Of a stretch of 64,000 nucleotides of DNA, positions 1-9,452 are shown piece after piece. The stretch is from positions 372,001 to 436,000 of the forward strand of contig CAWFGG010000001.1 of the NCBI GenBank assembly GCA_963815325.1, given 5' to 3'. Origin of the DNA: JABDII01 sp963815325 (lineage in GTDB: Bacteria > Gemmatimonadota > Gemmatimonadetes > Gemmatimonadales > GWC2-71-9). The notes beneath the pieces were generated by a model that did not search any database, was not told where the DNA came from, and saw nothing but the letters and a program-made list of their open reading frames with translations. Each line of letters starts with the position of its first letter. Positions within the stretch are counted from its first letter, which is position 1. The translations under genes and the position numbers were made by a program.

Positions 1-394
1 TCATGATGCGAGAGATCAACACACCGGTCTTGGTCGTGTCGAAGTAGCTGACCGGCAACCGTAGCACGTGAGCGTGCACCCGTTTCCGCATGTCGGCAAT
101 TGCACGCTGTGCCGCGATGCTCATGACTTGCGACAATCCGAACGAGGTGGATGCCTGCACCACCGCTGCCACCGCGGCGGCGGCGGCGATGGGAACCAAC
201 AGATCGTGACGCTGCCGTCCGATCACGTCGTCGATCAAGAACTTGGAACTTCCCGGCAGGACCAGGCCCGCCAGGCGATTCAGCAACATCAGCACCAACC
301 CGATCCCCATCTGCCGGCGATGAGTCCACACCAGCTCCCGGGCTTCGCGCCACACGATGGCCGGGTTCAGAGATCGTTTCCTGGTTTCCTCCAT
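1..394 (-). CDS. ABC exporter transmembrane domain, 5' part only (cut by window edge)
   Basis: 131 residues are visible before the reading frame runs off the left edge. The segment matches the start of an MsbA/lipid-exporter type half-transporter: a basic N-terminus, hydrophobic stretches near residues 29-46 and 65-85, then the intracellular coupling region with MRKRVHAHVLRLPVSYFD followed by the GxLISRIM pattern typical of this family. The nucleotide-binding domain would lie outside the window. The ATG at 394 is preceded by AAGGA about 10 nt upstream, which supports this start. The substrate cannot be inferred. A TATTAT hexamer on the minus strand near 448-453 could be its -10 box. Confidence 0.85.
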   Translation of the reverse strand, partial: MEETRKRSLNPAIVWREARELVWTHRRQMGIGLVLMLLNRLAGLVLPGSSKFLIDDVIGRQRHDLLVPIAAAAAVAAVVQASTSFGLSQVMSIAAQRAIADMRKRVHAHVLRLPVSYFDTTKTGVLISRIM

Positions 395-633
395 GCCTCG
401 GTTCCTTACACGAAGGCGGCAGGTCGACTACGCGAACCCGTGCAGCATAATATGCTTTGAGTCATGTTGCTTCCCCCTCTCTCTGCTGGCCGTGGGCGGC
501 AGCAGCGTTCTATATTGGCCCGGACGGGCGCCCCGCACGTGTCCAGGGATGGCCAACTCGAGGCCTGTACGTCGTCGCGGCGGCGGGGGCGCCGCCTCAG
601 GCTGGTGCGCCACGTCTTCCCCCGAGCAGAACG

Positions 634-1194
634 GTGACGACCCAACCACCGAACCCACCGCATCGACCAGGCCTTCGAGAGATACCGCCCGACTTCACTG
701 TCCTGAATTCGGCAGGGGAGCCACGCCGACTCTACGATCTCGTCCGGTCGCGGTCGGTGGTCCTCGTGTTCTATCGTGGGCACTGGTGTCCATTCTGCAA
801 ACAGCAGCTGGCCGCTTATCGCGATCGCCATGACGCGTTCGGGCGTGCCGGGGCGGATGTCTATGCCCTGTCCGTGGACTCGCCGGAGCGCTCCGCGGAA
901 CACAAACAGCGTCTCCGTCTTCCGTTTGAACTTCTCTGCGATCCCGACCGCGCCGTGGTGCGGGCGTGGGATCTGTACAACCGCTGGGAGCATGGCGGGG
1001 TCGCGAGGCCCGCAGTCTTCGTGCTGGCCTCACCGGATGGACGCGTTCGCGCACGATCGATCGACCGCATGGCGAGCAGGGTCCCGCCGGAGAAGGTGCT
1101 TGCCGCGCTCAAGGCCCTGGATCGTCACCGCCTCGGACGACGCCTGGTCGTGCCCCGACTCGGCGATTTGATGGCCTCGATGCTGGGTCGATAG
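634..1194 (+). CDS. Peroxiredoxin/AhpC-TSA family thiol protein
   Basis: Thioredoxin-fold protein of about 187 aa from the GTG chosen here. The strand-loop RGHWCPFC carries a CxxC pair at residues 52 and 55, and is followed by the SVDSPE segment common in AhpC/TSA and bacterioferritin-comigratory-like proteins. It probably reduces peroxides or acts as a thiol-disulfide enzyme in the cytoplasm, since no signal peptide is seen. The frame stays open back to an ATG at 457, but the extra residues are low-complexity Pro/Ala/Arg and do not look like protein. The GTG at 634 lies just before the family similarity begins. The start is uncertain, the function class fairly sure. Confidence 0.75.
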   Translation: MTTQPPNPPHRPGLREIPPDFTVLNSAGEPRRLYDLVRSRSVVLVFYRGHWCPFCKQQLAAYRDRHDAFGRAGADVYALSVDSPERSAEHKQRLRLPFELLCDPDRAVVRAWDLYNRWEHGGVARPAVFVLASPDGRVRARSIDRMASRVPPEKVLAALKALDRHRLGRRLVVPRLGDLMASMLGR

Positions 1195-1221
1195 GCCAGG
1201 GACCTCATCAGAACACTGGTC

Positions 1222-2250
1222 CTACCGCACGAGGAATCCGTGGCCCAGCGGGTCGGCGGGATCGATCAGGAATTCATGTCGTCCGGTAACCCACGCGCGA
1301 CCGGTGACCTCGGGAATCACCGCGCGGTGCCCCCCGACAGTGGTCGTCTCGATCACCCGCACCCCGAACCGCGTGCCGACGATGCTCTCGATCTCGATCG
1401 CATCGCCGGTCTTCAGTTGGCCGCGCGCGTGAAGAATTGCCGCCCGGCCGCATACCCCCGTTCCGGTCGGGCTGCGGTCGAGCTCTCCGTTTGCGAAGAC
1501 GCAGACGTGACGACTGTGGACCACGCCGGCGCTCGAGCCCACGAAGATGGTTCCGTAGAGGAAGTTCAGATCGGCCGGACCGTCAGGATGGACGATCGTG
1601 CAGGTTTCGCTCACCTGCCGCTTTATCTGCATCCCGAGTTCGATCAGGCGCGCTGAGTGCGCCGGCTCGAGGTCCAGCCCGAGCGCGGCCGCGTCGACAT
1701 AGGCGTAGAACGCCCCGCCGAACGCGAGGTCGCATCGGATCACCCCCAATCCGGGGATCGTGGTGTCGACATCGGACGCGAGAACGAACGACGGCACGTT
1801 GATGAAGGAAACGCTTTCCACCCGGCTCCCGGTAACGGTCGCGGTTGCCACGACCCGGCCGGCGGGGGTATCGAGCCGGAGCGTGGGAGTCGATGAACCG
1901 ACCGGCACCAGGCCGCATTCGATCCCTACCGTGACGGCCGCGATCACACCATGTCCGCACATGGTGCTGAACCCGTCGTTGTGCATGAACAGGATGCCGA
2001 GGTCGCCATCCGGGGTCGTCGGAGGGGTGAGGAGACAGCCGTACATGTCGGCATGCCCGCGCGGCTCCCACATGAGTGTGCGCCGCAGGTGATCGAAGTG
2101 CGCCGCCGCGAAGCGACGTTGCTCGAGTGCGGTTGCGCCGGATGGGGTTGGGAAGCCGTTGACGATCACCCGCAGCGGCTCACCCGCGGCGTGGGCATCG
2201 ATCGTCGTGATACGACGCCAGTCGGGAGGAGGTTGCCAGGGCTCGGACAT
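1222..2250 (-). CDS. Proline racemase family, trans-3-hydroxy-L-proline dehydratase type
   Basis: 342 aa from ATG 2250. The proline racemase fold is shown by the first catalytic motif MCGHG with Cys98 and by the second, DRSPTGTG, where the usual second catalytic Cys is Thr262. In this family Cys/Cys enzymes are proline or 4-hydroxyproline racemases/epimerases. Cys/Thr enzymes such as human L3HYPDH dehydrate trans-3-hydroxy-L-proline to delta-1-pyrroline-2-carboxylate. A dehydratase role is therefore inferred from one residue plus overall similarity. The frame is open another 103 codons upstream through the tRNA gene, which cannot be coding, so the internal ATG is used. No pathway partners are adjacent. 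Confidence 0.82.
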   Translation of the reverse strand: MSEPWQPPPDWRRITTIDAHAAGEPLRVIVNGFPTPSGATALEQRRFAAAHFDHLRRTLMWEPRGHADMYGCLLTPPTTPDGDLGILFMHNDGFSTMCGHGVIAAVTVGIECGLVPVGSSTPTLRLDTPAGRVVATATVTGSRVESVSFINVPSFVLASDVDTTIPGLGVIRCDLAFGGAFYAYVDAAALGLDLEPAHSARLIELGMQIKRQVSETCTIVHPDGPADLNFLYGTIFVGSSAGVVHSRHVCVFANGELDRSPTGTGVCGRAAILHARGQLKTGDAIEIESIVGTRFGVRVIETTTVGGHRAVIPEVTGRAWVTGRHEFLIDPADPLGHGFLVR

Positions 2251-2372
2251 CGACACTCGACCGATACCTGCAGGTAGTGAGGACCCGCTGAGGCCAAGCG
2301 GGCGGCGTGACCCGTATCGCCTCGGGACTTTCTTGTCCGGTAGGCAACACCCGGTGCTGGTCCGGTACGGAG

Positions 2373-2445
<73 letters not shown>

Positions 2446-2557
2446 CGCGGGGGCGGGAATATACGGACGAGCGCCTGGAATGCCAAGGCAACGTGGGTAC
2501 GCTTCTTGCCGATCTGAAGCACAGCGTCGGCCGTGAACGGTCGGTGGCGGGCCTCCC

Positions 2558-3830
2558 ATGATCCGAGATCCTAGCGAAATGTCGAGAAGCCATACGTTGT
2601 TGTCTAGTTTTTGGACAGGTGATTCGATTCACCGGGCATCTGGGCTTGTCCGTCGCGTCCGGTTCTCTTGGGCTGCTGTCGCATTTGTGCTGCTCCTGGT
2701 GACAGGGTGCGGCGATAAATTCACCGACCCGAACCCGCCACCCCCGCCACCACCCCAACCCGCCGTCGGGACGATGGCGGTGGCCACGGCCACGGTCGGG
2801 ACCAATCTCGATCCCGACGGGTATGCCGTGCGGGTGAATGGAGGGCCTGCGCAGGCAATCGCCCTGAATGCCGTCCTGACCCTGCCTGGTCTCGAGGTCG
2901 GCCCGTACCAGATTCAACTGGAGGACGTCGCGCCGACCTGTGTCGTCCAGCAGGTCAATCCCCAGACCACGACCGTTTTGAAAGACCAGACCGTGATGGC
3001 CCCGTTCGACATCGCGTGCGCGGCGCCGGTGATCAACGGCAAGCTGGCCTTCAGCTCCGACCGGGCTGGCAATCGCGAGATCTACGTGATGGACATTGAC
3101 GGCTCGGAACCAGGTTCGCCTCACCAACCATGCGGCATACGATGCGGAGCCCGCGTGGTCGTTTGATTCACGCCGGGTCGTCTTTCACAGCGACCGGAAC
3201 GGCAACGCCGACATTTACGCCGTCAACGCCAACAACTCCGGGGGCCTGGTCCAGCTCACGAACCACCCGGCCAATGACACCGACATGTCGTGGTCGCCCG
3301 ACGGGAGCAAGATCGTCTTTCAGACCGACCGTGATGGCAATGAAGAGATCTACGTCATGAACGCGGACGGGTCCAACCCGATCAATCTGACCAACCATCC
3401 GGGATTCGATGCGGACCCGATCTGGTCGCCGGACGGAACCAAGATCGCGTTCTCGACCGATCGTGCCGGGAACTCCGAGATCTTCGTGATGAACGCCGAC
3501 GGATCCAATCCGGTCAATCTCACCAACCACCCGGCCCTCGAACGCGATCCGTGGTGGTCCCCGGACGGAACCAAGCTCGCGTTCGTGTCCTTACGACCGG
3601 GAAACCGGGATATCTTCGTGATGAACGCCGACGGTTCGAACCCCGTGAACCTCACCAACGCCGCGGGGGACGATTTCGAGCCCGCCTGGTCGCCCGACGG
3701 TGCCAGGATCGCGTTCGAGTCCAGGCGGGATGGGAACCCCGAGATCTACGTCATGAACGCGGACGGGTCCGGCCTCACCCGGCTGACCAACAGTCCGGCG
3801 GGAGACTACGAGCCCTCCTGGAGCAAATAG
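2558..3830 (+). CDS. TolB-like WD40/PD40 propeller lipoprotein, reading frame broken once
   Basis: The N-terminus has a hydrophobic segment ending in the lipobox VTGC (Cys about residue 51), then a Pro-rich linker, a short beta domain and six propeller repeats. Each repeat has the pattern FxSDRxGNxEIYVMNADGS, with a period of about 43 aa. The fold resembles the TolB propeller and is common in periplasmic or surface lipoproteins. The sequence is split: 2558-3166 reads in one frame and 3096-3830 in another. One extra G at about 3107 (TCG-G-AAC) explains this, because removing it restores DIDGSNQVRLTNHA, which matches the other repeats. It is either a sequence error or a recent pseudogene. ATG 2579 is an alternative start. 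Confidence 0.8.
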
Positions 3831-3850
3831 GGAACATCCCGCCTCCTGGT

Positions 3851-3880
3851 TTGCGGCGCGGCCGGTCCACGGCATATTTC
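3851..3880 (+). promoter_or_regulatory. Putative promoter of upp
   Basis: TTGCGG (3851-3856), an 18-nt spacer and TATTTC (3875-3880). The upp ATG starts only 5 nt after the -10 box, so the mRNA would be leaderless or nearly so. Assigned by eye and by likeness to other promoters in the window. Confidence 0.4.
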
Positions 3881-3884
3881 GGCC

Positions 3885-4529
3885 ATGGGCACGCCGCGCT
3901 TTCCCAATCTGACCGTTCTCGATCATCCCCTGATCCAGCATAAGCTCACGCTCTTGCGCGGAGCGGGGAAGAGCACGCGGGACTTCAAGCAGCTCGTCAA
4001 CGAGATCGCGATGCTCATGGCCTATGAGGTCACCAAGGATCTCCCCACGGAGGAAGTCGAGGTCGAGACGCCCCTCGAGCGGACCACGGGACGGCAAGTC
4101 GCCGGAAAGAAGCTGGCACTCGTTCCCATCCTGCGGGCCGGCCTCGGCATGGTCGACGGCATTACCCAGCTGATCCCGTCGGCGAGGGTGGGCCACATCG
4201 GGATCTATCGGGACCACGAGAGCCTTCAGCCGGTGAGCTACTACTTCAAGGTGCCGCCGGGCGGCGAGGAACGGGACTTCATCGTGCTCGATCCGATGCT
4301 GGCGACCGGGGGGTCGGCCTCCGCCGCCATTACAAAACTCAAAGAGGCGGGGGCGCGTCGGGTTCGGCTCCTGTCGCTCGTCGCCGCACCCGAGGGCGTC
4401 GCTCGAATGCTCGAGGATCATCCCGACGTCCCAGTCTTCGTGGCCGCCCTCGATCGGGGCCTCAACGACCGGGGCTACATCCTGCCCGGCTTGGGTGATG
4501 CCGGCGACCGGTTGTTCGGCACCCGATGA
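3885..4529 (+). CDS. upp: Uracil phosphoribosyltransferase
   Basis: 214 aa, the usual length for UPRTase. It converts uracil and PRPP to UMP in pyrimidine salvage in the cytoplasm. The N-terminal HPLIQHKLTLLR block, the central LVPILRAGLGMVDG and the PRPP-binding loop VLDPMLATGGSA (about residues 128-139) are all present, as is the uracil-binding C-terminal GYILPGLGDAGDR. The stop codon overlaps the next start as ATGA at 4526-4529, so translation is probably coupled to the downstream beta-CASP nuclease. Confidence 0.97.
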   Translation: MGTPRFPNLTVLDHPLIQHKLTLLRGAGKSTRDFKQLVNEIAMLMAYEVTKDLPTEEVEVETPLERTTGRQVAGKKLALVPILRAGLGMVDGITQLIPSARVGHIGIYRDHESLQPVSYYFKVPPGGEERDFIVLDPMLATGGSASAAITKLKEAGARRVRLLSLVAAPEGVARMLEDHPDVPVFVAALDRGLNDRGYILPGLGDAGDRLFGTR

Positions 4530-5920
4530 GCACGCTACGCCTCACCTTTCACGGCGCCGCCGGTGGGCACGTGACCGGCTCGATGCACCTCCTGGAGGCC
4601 GCCGGTGCTCGAATCCTGCTCGACGCAGGCTTGTTCCAGGGCCGTCGTCGACAGACGTACACACTCAACTCCACCCTTCCACTCGACCCGCGCCAGTTGG
4701 ACGCCGTCGTCTTGTCGCATGCGCACATCGACCATTCCGGGCGCCTGCCGCTCTTGGTGAGCCAGGGATTCCACGGACCCATCCACGCGACCGCGGCCTC
4801 GCGCGATCTCTGCGGCATCATGCTCCCCGACTCGGCCCACATCCAGGAGAAGGACGCCGAATTCCTCGCCCGGCGTGGCAAGAAGGGACCAGAGAGCGAG
4901 CCGCTCTATTCGATGGCCGACGCGGTCGCCGTCCAGGAATTGTTGCTGGGTATTCCGTACCGGCGACTGGTGCACCTGCGCAAGAATCTCAGCTTTGAGT
5001 TCACCGAGGCTGGGCACATTCTCGGTTCCGCCACCGTGGCGATGCGCATCACGGAGGACCGGCCGCATCGCCTGGTGTTCTCGGGCGACATCGGGCGCAC
5101 CGGCCTGCCGATCATTCGTGACCCGCAGCCACCGCAAGGTCCGGTCGATACGCTGATCATCGAATCGACCTATGCGCACCGCACCCACGAATCGGTGCAA
5201 GGCGCGGAGGAGCGTCTCGGAGACATCGTCCGCCGGGCCGCCGCACGGGGAGGGAAGGTTCTCATTCCGGCGTTCGCGGTGGGGCGCACCCAGGAGATCG
5301 TCTACGCGCTCCACTCGCTGTACCGGGCCGGGAAGATCCCGGAAATCCCGTGCTTCGTCGATAGCCCGTTGGCCGTCGATGCCACGGACATCTTTCGGCT
5401 GCACCCGGAAGTCTTCGATCGGCGTGAGGCGCTCGTCGACCATACCGCCCACCTCTTCCAATGGCCCATGGTGCGCTATGTGCGCGACGTAGCCGAATCG
5501 AAAGCACTGAACACCCTCAAGGGGCCGGCCGTCATCGTGGCCGCCTCCGGCATGGTAGAAGCCGGGCGCATCCTGCATCACCTGAAGAATCACGGCGGCG
5601 ATCATCGCAACGTGATGCTCTTCGTCGGATTCCAGGCCGAACACACACTGGGACGACGAATCCTCGACGGGACCCGGACCATCCGGGTGTTTGGAGAGAT
5701 GATGGAGCTTCGCGCGGAAGTCGAAGCCATCGACGGCTACTCGGCGCACGCCGACCAGCACGAACTCCGGACCTGGGTCCGCCGGCTCGGCGGGCCGATT
5801 CGCCGGGCCTTCGTCGTCCACGGTGAGGCGGAGGCCACACAAGCGATGGCTGTCCTGCTGCGCGAAGAAGGAGTTGAGAAGGTTGTCATTCCCAAGCTGG
5901 GTCAATCGTTCGACCTCTGA
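4526..5920 (+). CDS. Beta-CASP metallo-beta-lactamase-fold RNA nuclease
   Basis: 464 aa. The N-terminal MBL domain has the zinc-binding motif SHAHIDHSG at residues 64-72 (His65, His67, Asp69, His70). The beta-CASP insertion has ESTYAHR, VDSPLAVDAT and ASGMVEAGRILHHL, and a C-terminal YSAHADQ completes the metal site. This is the architecture of CPSF/RNase J-related nucleases of the YsiH/TTHA0252 type, which act as endo- or exoribonucleases. The upp gene immediately upstream overlaps it by 4 nt. The family is certain. The RNA substrate is unknown. Confidence 0.92.
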   Translation: MSTLRLTFHGAAGGHVTGSMHLLEAAGARILLDAGLFQGRRRQTYTLNSTLPLDPRQLDAVVLSHAHIDHSGRLPLLVSQGFHGPIHATAASRDLCGIMLPDSAHIQEKDAEFLARRGKKGPESEPLYSMADAVAVQELLLGIPYRRLVHLRKNLSFEFTEAGHILGSATVAMRITEDRPHRLVFSGDIGRTGLPIIRDPQPPQGPVDTLIIESTYAHRTHESVQGAEERLGDIVRRAAARGGKVLIPAFAVGRTQEIVYALHSLYRAGKIPEIPCFVDSPLAVDATDIFRLHPEVFDRREALVDHTAHLFQWPMVRYVRDVAESKALNTLKGPAVIVAASGMVEAGRILHHLKNHGGDHRNVMLFVGFQAEHTLGRRILDGTRTIRVFGEMMELRAEVEAIDGYSAHADQHELRTWVRRLGGPIRRAFVVHGEAEATQAMAVLLREEGVEKVVIPKLGQSFDL

Positions 5921-5936
5921 TCGCGACCCACGCTGC

Positions 5937-5966
5937 TTGATGGACCCGGCATCCAGCGGGTAGCTT
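5937..5966 (+). promoter_or_regulatory. Putative promoter TTGATG-N18-TAGCTT
   Basis: -35 TTGATG at 5937-5942, an 18-nt spacer and -10 TAGCTT at 5961-5966. The downstream GTG at 5973 begins 6 nt after the -10 box with no Shine-Dalgarno sequence between, which fits a leaderless transcript. Confidence 0.5.
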
Positions 5967-5972
5967 CCCCCC

Positions 5973-6569
5973 GTGACCATCATTCGACGTGTTGGCGTGG
6001 TCGGCGGTGCCGCATTGCTTGCGACCGTTCTCACCTACGCACTCGCCTTCGCCTTTGTGGCCGGGGCCAGCCGCCATGACTCTCGTGAGCCGGCGGATGC
6101 GATTGTCGTGCTCGGCGCCGCCCAATACGATGGCCGTCCGTCGCCGGTCTTTCAGGCTCGGCTCGACCACGCCTCGATCCTGTTTCACGAGGGGCTCGCC
6201 CCGCAGATCGTCTTGACCGGTGGCATCGGGACCGGCGACACGGCCAGCGAGGCCGCGGTCGGCCAGCGCTACCTCCTCACTCGAAACGTGCCCCCGGAAG
6301 CTCTCGTAGTGCGCCCGGAGGGACGATCGACCGAGGCGTCCATTCGGTCCGTCGCGGAGTGGATGCATGAGGGGGGTCGGCAGTCGGTGCTGCTGGTGAG
6401 CGACCCATTCCACATGGGGCGGCTTCGGCTCGAGGCCCGACGCGCGGGGATCGAGGCCCGCACGTCGCCCACCCGTACGAGTCCTATTTCGCAGAGTTTT
6501 CGGCGCGAGGTCGGCTACTTCGCGTCCGAAGCACTCAAAATTCCTGTAGCGTGGGTCCGCAGCTGGTAG
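5973..6569 (+). CDS. YdcF/SanA-type DUF218 membrane-anchored protein
   Basis: 198 aa with one N-terminal membrane segment (about residues 8-30) and a DUF218 domain: ADAIVVLGAAQY, the glycine-rich LTGGIGTGD, then RSTEASIRSVAEWM and LLVSDPFHMGR. The family includes SanA, ElyC and YdcF, which are linked to envelope or peptidoglycan-lipid functions, but its chemistry is not settled. The protein should sit on the outer face of the inner membrane. GTG 5973 is used because it immediately precedes the signal-anchor. Confidence 0.85.
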   Translation: MTIIRRVGVVGGAALLATVLTYALAFAFVAGASRHDSREPADAIVVLGAAQYDGRPSPVFQARLDHASILFHEGLAPQIVLTGGIGTGDTASEAAVGQRYLLTRNVPPEALVVRPEGRSTEASIRSVAEWMHEGGRQSVLLVSDPFHMGRLRLEARRAGIEARTSPTRTSPISQSFRREVGYFASEALKIPVAWVRSW

Positions 6570-6581
6570 GAGACTTCTTTC

Positions 6582-7958
6582 ATGACTCGAGTCAGATCCC
6601 TTTTTGCCGCATGCACCGTCTTGATCGGTGTGACAACCGTCCCGGGTACAGCCCAAGAGCCTCAGCTGACCGTGCCGTACGCCATGGACACGCTGGCCAA
6701 CGGACTTCGATTCATCGTGCATGAGGATCATTCGGTCCCGGTTGTGGCAATGAACGTGTGGTACCACGCGGGCTCGGGAGACGAGAAGCCAGGGCGCACC
6801 GGCTTCGCCCATCTGTTCGAGCACCTCATGTTCATGGGCTCACAACATGCCCCCTATCCCGCATTCGATCGGCTCCTCGAGGCGGCCGGGACCAACAACA
6901 ACGGTTCCACCACGGAGGACCGCACCAACTACTACGAGTGGGGCCCAAGCAACGCAGCTCCACTCATGGCGTGGCTCGAAGCGGATCGGATGGGCTACTT
7001 CCTGCCGACCATGGATCAGGACAAAGTCGATCTCCAACGCGACGTGGTCCAGAACGAGCGACGGCAGGGAGTCGACAACCAGCCCTATGGCAAGGCCTCG
7101 GAAACGATTGGCCGGATGCTCTACCCTCCCGCCCACCCCTACTCCTGGCCGGTCATCGGCTCCATGGCGGATCTCTCGGCTGCGACCCTCGAGGACACCC
7201 GCGAGTTCTTCCGTACCTACTACGCTCCGAACAACGCGGTGATCGTGGTGGCGGGCGATGTCACGCCCGAGGTAGTCGGGGACTTCATGCGGCGCTATTT
7301 CGGCGATATTCCCCGAGGGCCCGCGATCACCCGTCCGGCGCCGGCAGCGTTCACCGTGACACACGATACCCTCGCCGTGCTCGAGGATCGCGTGCAGCTG
7401 CCGCGGGTCTACTACACCTGGCACACCACCAAGGCCTACGCACCCACGGATGCCGCGCTCGACGTGGTGGCCTATATCCTCGCCGGGGCGAAGAACAGCC
7501 GACTGACACAGCGCCTCGTGTACGAAGACCAAGTCGCGTCGGACGTCGTGGCCTATCAAGACGGAAAGCTGCTCGACGGCGACTTCACCATCCGGGCCAC
7601 CGCGCGGCCCGGACATGACCTGCCGGAACTCCATCGGCTCATTACGGAAATCGTCGGCAGGCTCGCAGCCGACGGCCCGGCACCGCGAGAGCTGCGCCAG
7701 GCACAGAATGCCATCGAGGCGTCGTTTCTGAACCGGTTGGAGCGGGTCCTGGCCAAAGCCGACCAGCTCAACGGTTACTTCTACTTTACCGGGGAACCCG
7801 ACTACTTCGCGCAAGACCTGGCTCGCTATCGCGCGCTATCGAGCGAGGATGTTCGTCGAGCCGCGGCAACCTACTTGCTGGCCCCCAAGGTCGTGTTGAG
7901 CGTCGTGCCCGAGGGCAAGCGGGAGCTCGCGATCGAGACGACGGAGGTGACTCCATGA
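6582..7958 (+). CDS. M16 family zinc peptidase, catalytic subunit
   Basis: 458 aa with an N-terminal signal peptide ending near TAQEP, so periplasmic. The inverted zinc motif HLFEH lies at residues 77-81, and the downstream Glu ligand is in the NERRQG segment. Both M16 half domains are present, including the NNSTTEDRTNYYEW-like stretch after the motif. It overlaps the next gene as ATGA (7955-7958). That gene encodes a second M16 protein lacking the zinc motif. The pair matches known M16B heterodimers of one active and one structural subunit. Confidence 0.93.
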   Translation: MTRVRSLFAACTVLIGVTTVPGTAQEPQLTVPYAMDTLANGLRFIVHEDHSVPVVAMNVWYHAGSGDEKPGRTGFAHLFEHLMFMGSQHAPYPAFDRLLEAAGTNNNGSTTEDRTNYYEWGPSNAAPLMAWLEADRMGYFLPTMDQDKVDLQRDVVQNERRQGVDNQPYGKASETIGRMLYPPAHPYSWPVIGSMADLSAATLEDTREFFRTYYAPNNAVIVVAGDVTPEVVGDFMRRYFGDIPRGPAITRPAPAAFTVTHDTLAVLEDRVQLPRVYYTWHTTKAYAPTDAALDVVAYILAGAKNSRLTQRLVYEDQVASDVVAYQDGKLLDGDFTIRATARPGHDLPELHRLITEIVGRLAADGPAPRELRQAQNAIEASFLNRLERVLAKADQLNGYFYFTGEPDYFAQDLARYRALSSEDVRRAAATYLLAPKVVLSVVPEGKRELAIETTEVTP

Positions 7959-9424
7959 TGTACCGTGTCTTCGCACTCCTTGGCATCGCGACCATTGGGG
8001 TGCTTCATCCGTCCCACGCCCAAGTCGTCGATCGCACCACACCGCCGGAGTTGTCACCGCCGCCCGCCTTGCGCCTGCCTTCGATCGAAACGGCCTCGCT
8101 GCCCAATGGCTTGACTCTCTACGTGGTGGAGATGCGAGAGGTCCCCATCGTCCAGTTCAGCCTCGCCGTTCCCGGCGGTGGGCGACAGGACGGCGCACGG
8201 CCCGGGTTGGCATCGTTTACCGCAGACCTGCTCGACGAAAGCGCGGACACACTCGATGCGTTCGGGATCGCGGCGCTCGCCGAGTACTATGGCGCCGACT
8301 TGAACACCTATGCGGATTGGGATGCGATGATAGTGAACCTGAAGGTGCCCTACCGCAACCTCGATTCGGCGCTGACCCTCATGGCGACGGTGGCCCGGCG
8401 CCCCTCGTTTCACGACATCGATGTCGCCCGACAGCGCGACCTCCGGCTCGCCAGGATCTTGCAGCAGCGCGATCGCCCGGAAAGCATCGCCGGACTAGCG
8501 TTCAATGCACTCGTCTTCCCAGAGGGGCACCCCTACCATGCAAGCCTGACCGGGGACAGCCTCTCGACGGTCGGTTTGGACTCGACGGTCGTCCGCGAGT
8601 TTTACCGTCAGGTCTTCTGCCCCAACTCGGCCACGCTCGTCGTAACGGGTAGCATTTCCGTCGCCGAGGCCGCCCGAGCCGCCCGGGCCCACTTCGGTAC
8701 CTGGCAGCGATGTCCGGCCGACGCTGTCACCGAGACGGCCCCGGCACAGCACGACCTGACGTCCCCCGTAAATCTCTCGATAGACCGCACGCGGGTGTTC
8801 CTCGTCGACAAGCCGGGCGCCGCCCAGTCGGTGATCCGCATCGGTGGGCCCGGCATTTCCCGCCACAATGCGGACTACATCGCCATCGAGGTCATGAATA
8901 CGATCTTGGGTGGCTCATTCTCGTCGCGGCTCAACTCCAACTTGCGCGAAACGAAGGGCTATACCTACGGTGCGTGGTCGGGCTTCGCCTATCGACCCCT
9001 CCCCGGGCCCTTCACCGCAGGCGCATCCGTGCAAACCGACGTGACCGATAGCGCCCTCGTGGAGTTCTTTCGTGAGATTCGCGCGATTCGAGACAGCGCC
9101 GTGAGCCAAACGGAGCTGGATCGCGCCAAGGCCTATCTCGCCTTGGGGTTGGCGGGAGAGTTCGAGACCACTTCCCAGATGGCGGGTAAGGTGATGGAGT
9201 TGCTCACCTTCGGGCTTCCACTGACGTATTACGACGACTACGTCCAGCGGGTCATGGCCGTGACGGCAGCAGACGTGCAGCGCGCCGCTCGCACATACCT
9301 CGAGCCGGACCAAACAGTCGTCGTGGTCGTCGGCGACCTGGCCAGCATTCGGGCCTCCGTGGACGCGCTTGGTTTGGGGGCGTCGAGCATCCGAGACATC
9401 TCCGGACAACCCGCCGCGAACTAG
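7955..9424 (+). CDS. M16 family peptidase-like protein, zinc motif lost
   Basis: 489 aa with a signal peptide (cleavage near AQVVD). M16 similarity runs the full length: GLTLYVVEMREVPIVQFSLAVPGGGRQD-type N-terminal strands and a C-terminal half with LRETKGYTYGAWSGF, the substrate-binding R/Y pair. Where the HxxEH motif is expected the sequence reads GLASFTADLLDES, so zinc cannot bind. It is probably the noncatalytic partner of the gene it overlaps upstream. Confidence 0.9.
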   Translation: MMYRVFALLGIATIGVLHPSHAQVVDRTTPPELSPPPALRLPSIETASLPNGLTLYVVEMREVPIVQFSLAVPGGGRQDGARPGLASFTADLLDESADTLDAFGIAALAEYYGADLNTYADWDAMIVNLKVPYRNLDSALTLMATVARRPSFHDIDVARQRDLRLARILQQRDRPESIAGLAFNALVFPEGHPYHASLTGDSLSTVGLDSTVVREFYRQVFCPNSATLVVTGSISVAEAARAARAHFGTWQRCPADAVTETAPAQHDLTSPVNLSIDRTRVFLVDKPGAAQSVIRIGGPGISRHNADYIAIEVMNTILGGSFSSRLNSNLRETKGYTYGAWSGFAYRPLPGPFTAGASVQTDVTDSALVEFFREIRAIRDSAVSQTELDRAKAYLALGLAGEFETTSQMAGKVMELLTFGLPLTYYDDYVQRVMAVTAADVQRAARTYLEPDQTVVVVVGDLASIRASVDALGLGASSIRDISGQPAAN

Positions 9425-9452
9425 CCCGGACTCACTCCTCGCCGCGCTCGCT

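Noticed and set aside
3096..3830. Regular 129-nt repeats that could look like a repeat array
   Set aside because: They encode propeller blades in a lipoprotein and have no spacer/repeat organisation of a CRISPR.
4535..6034. Long minus-strand open frame (499 codons)
   Set aside because: It is antisense to the beta-CASP nuclease, and its translation shows no family motifs. High GC content keeps such frames open.
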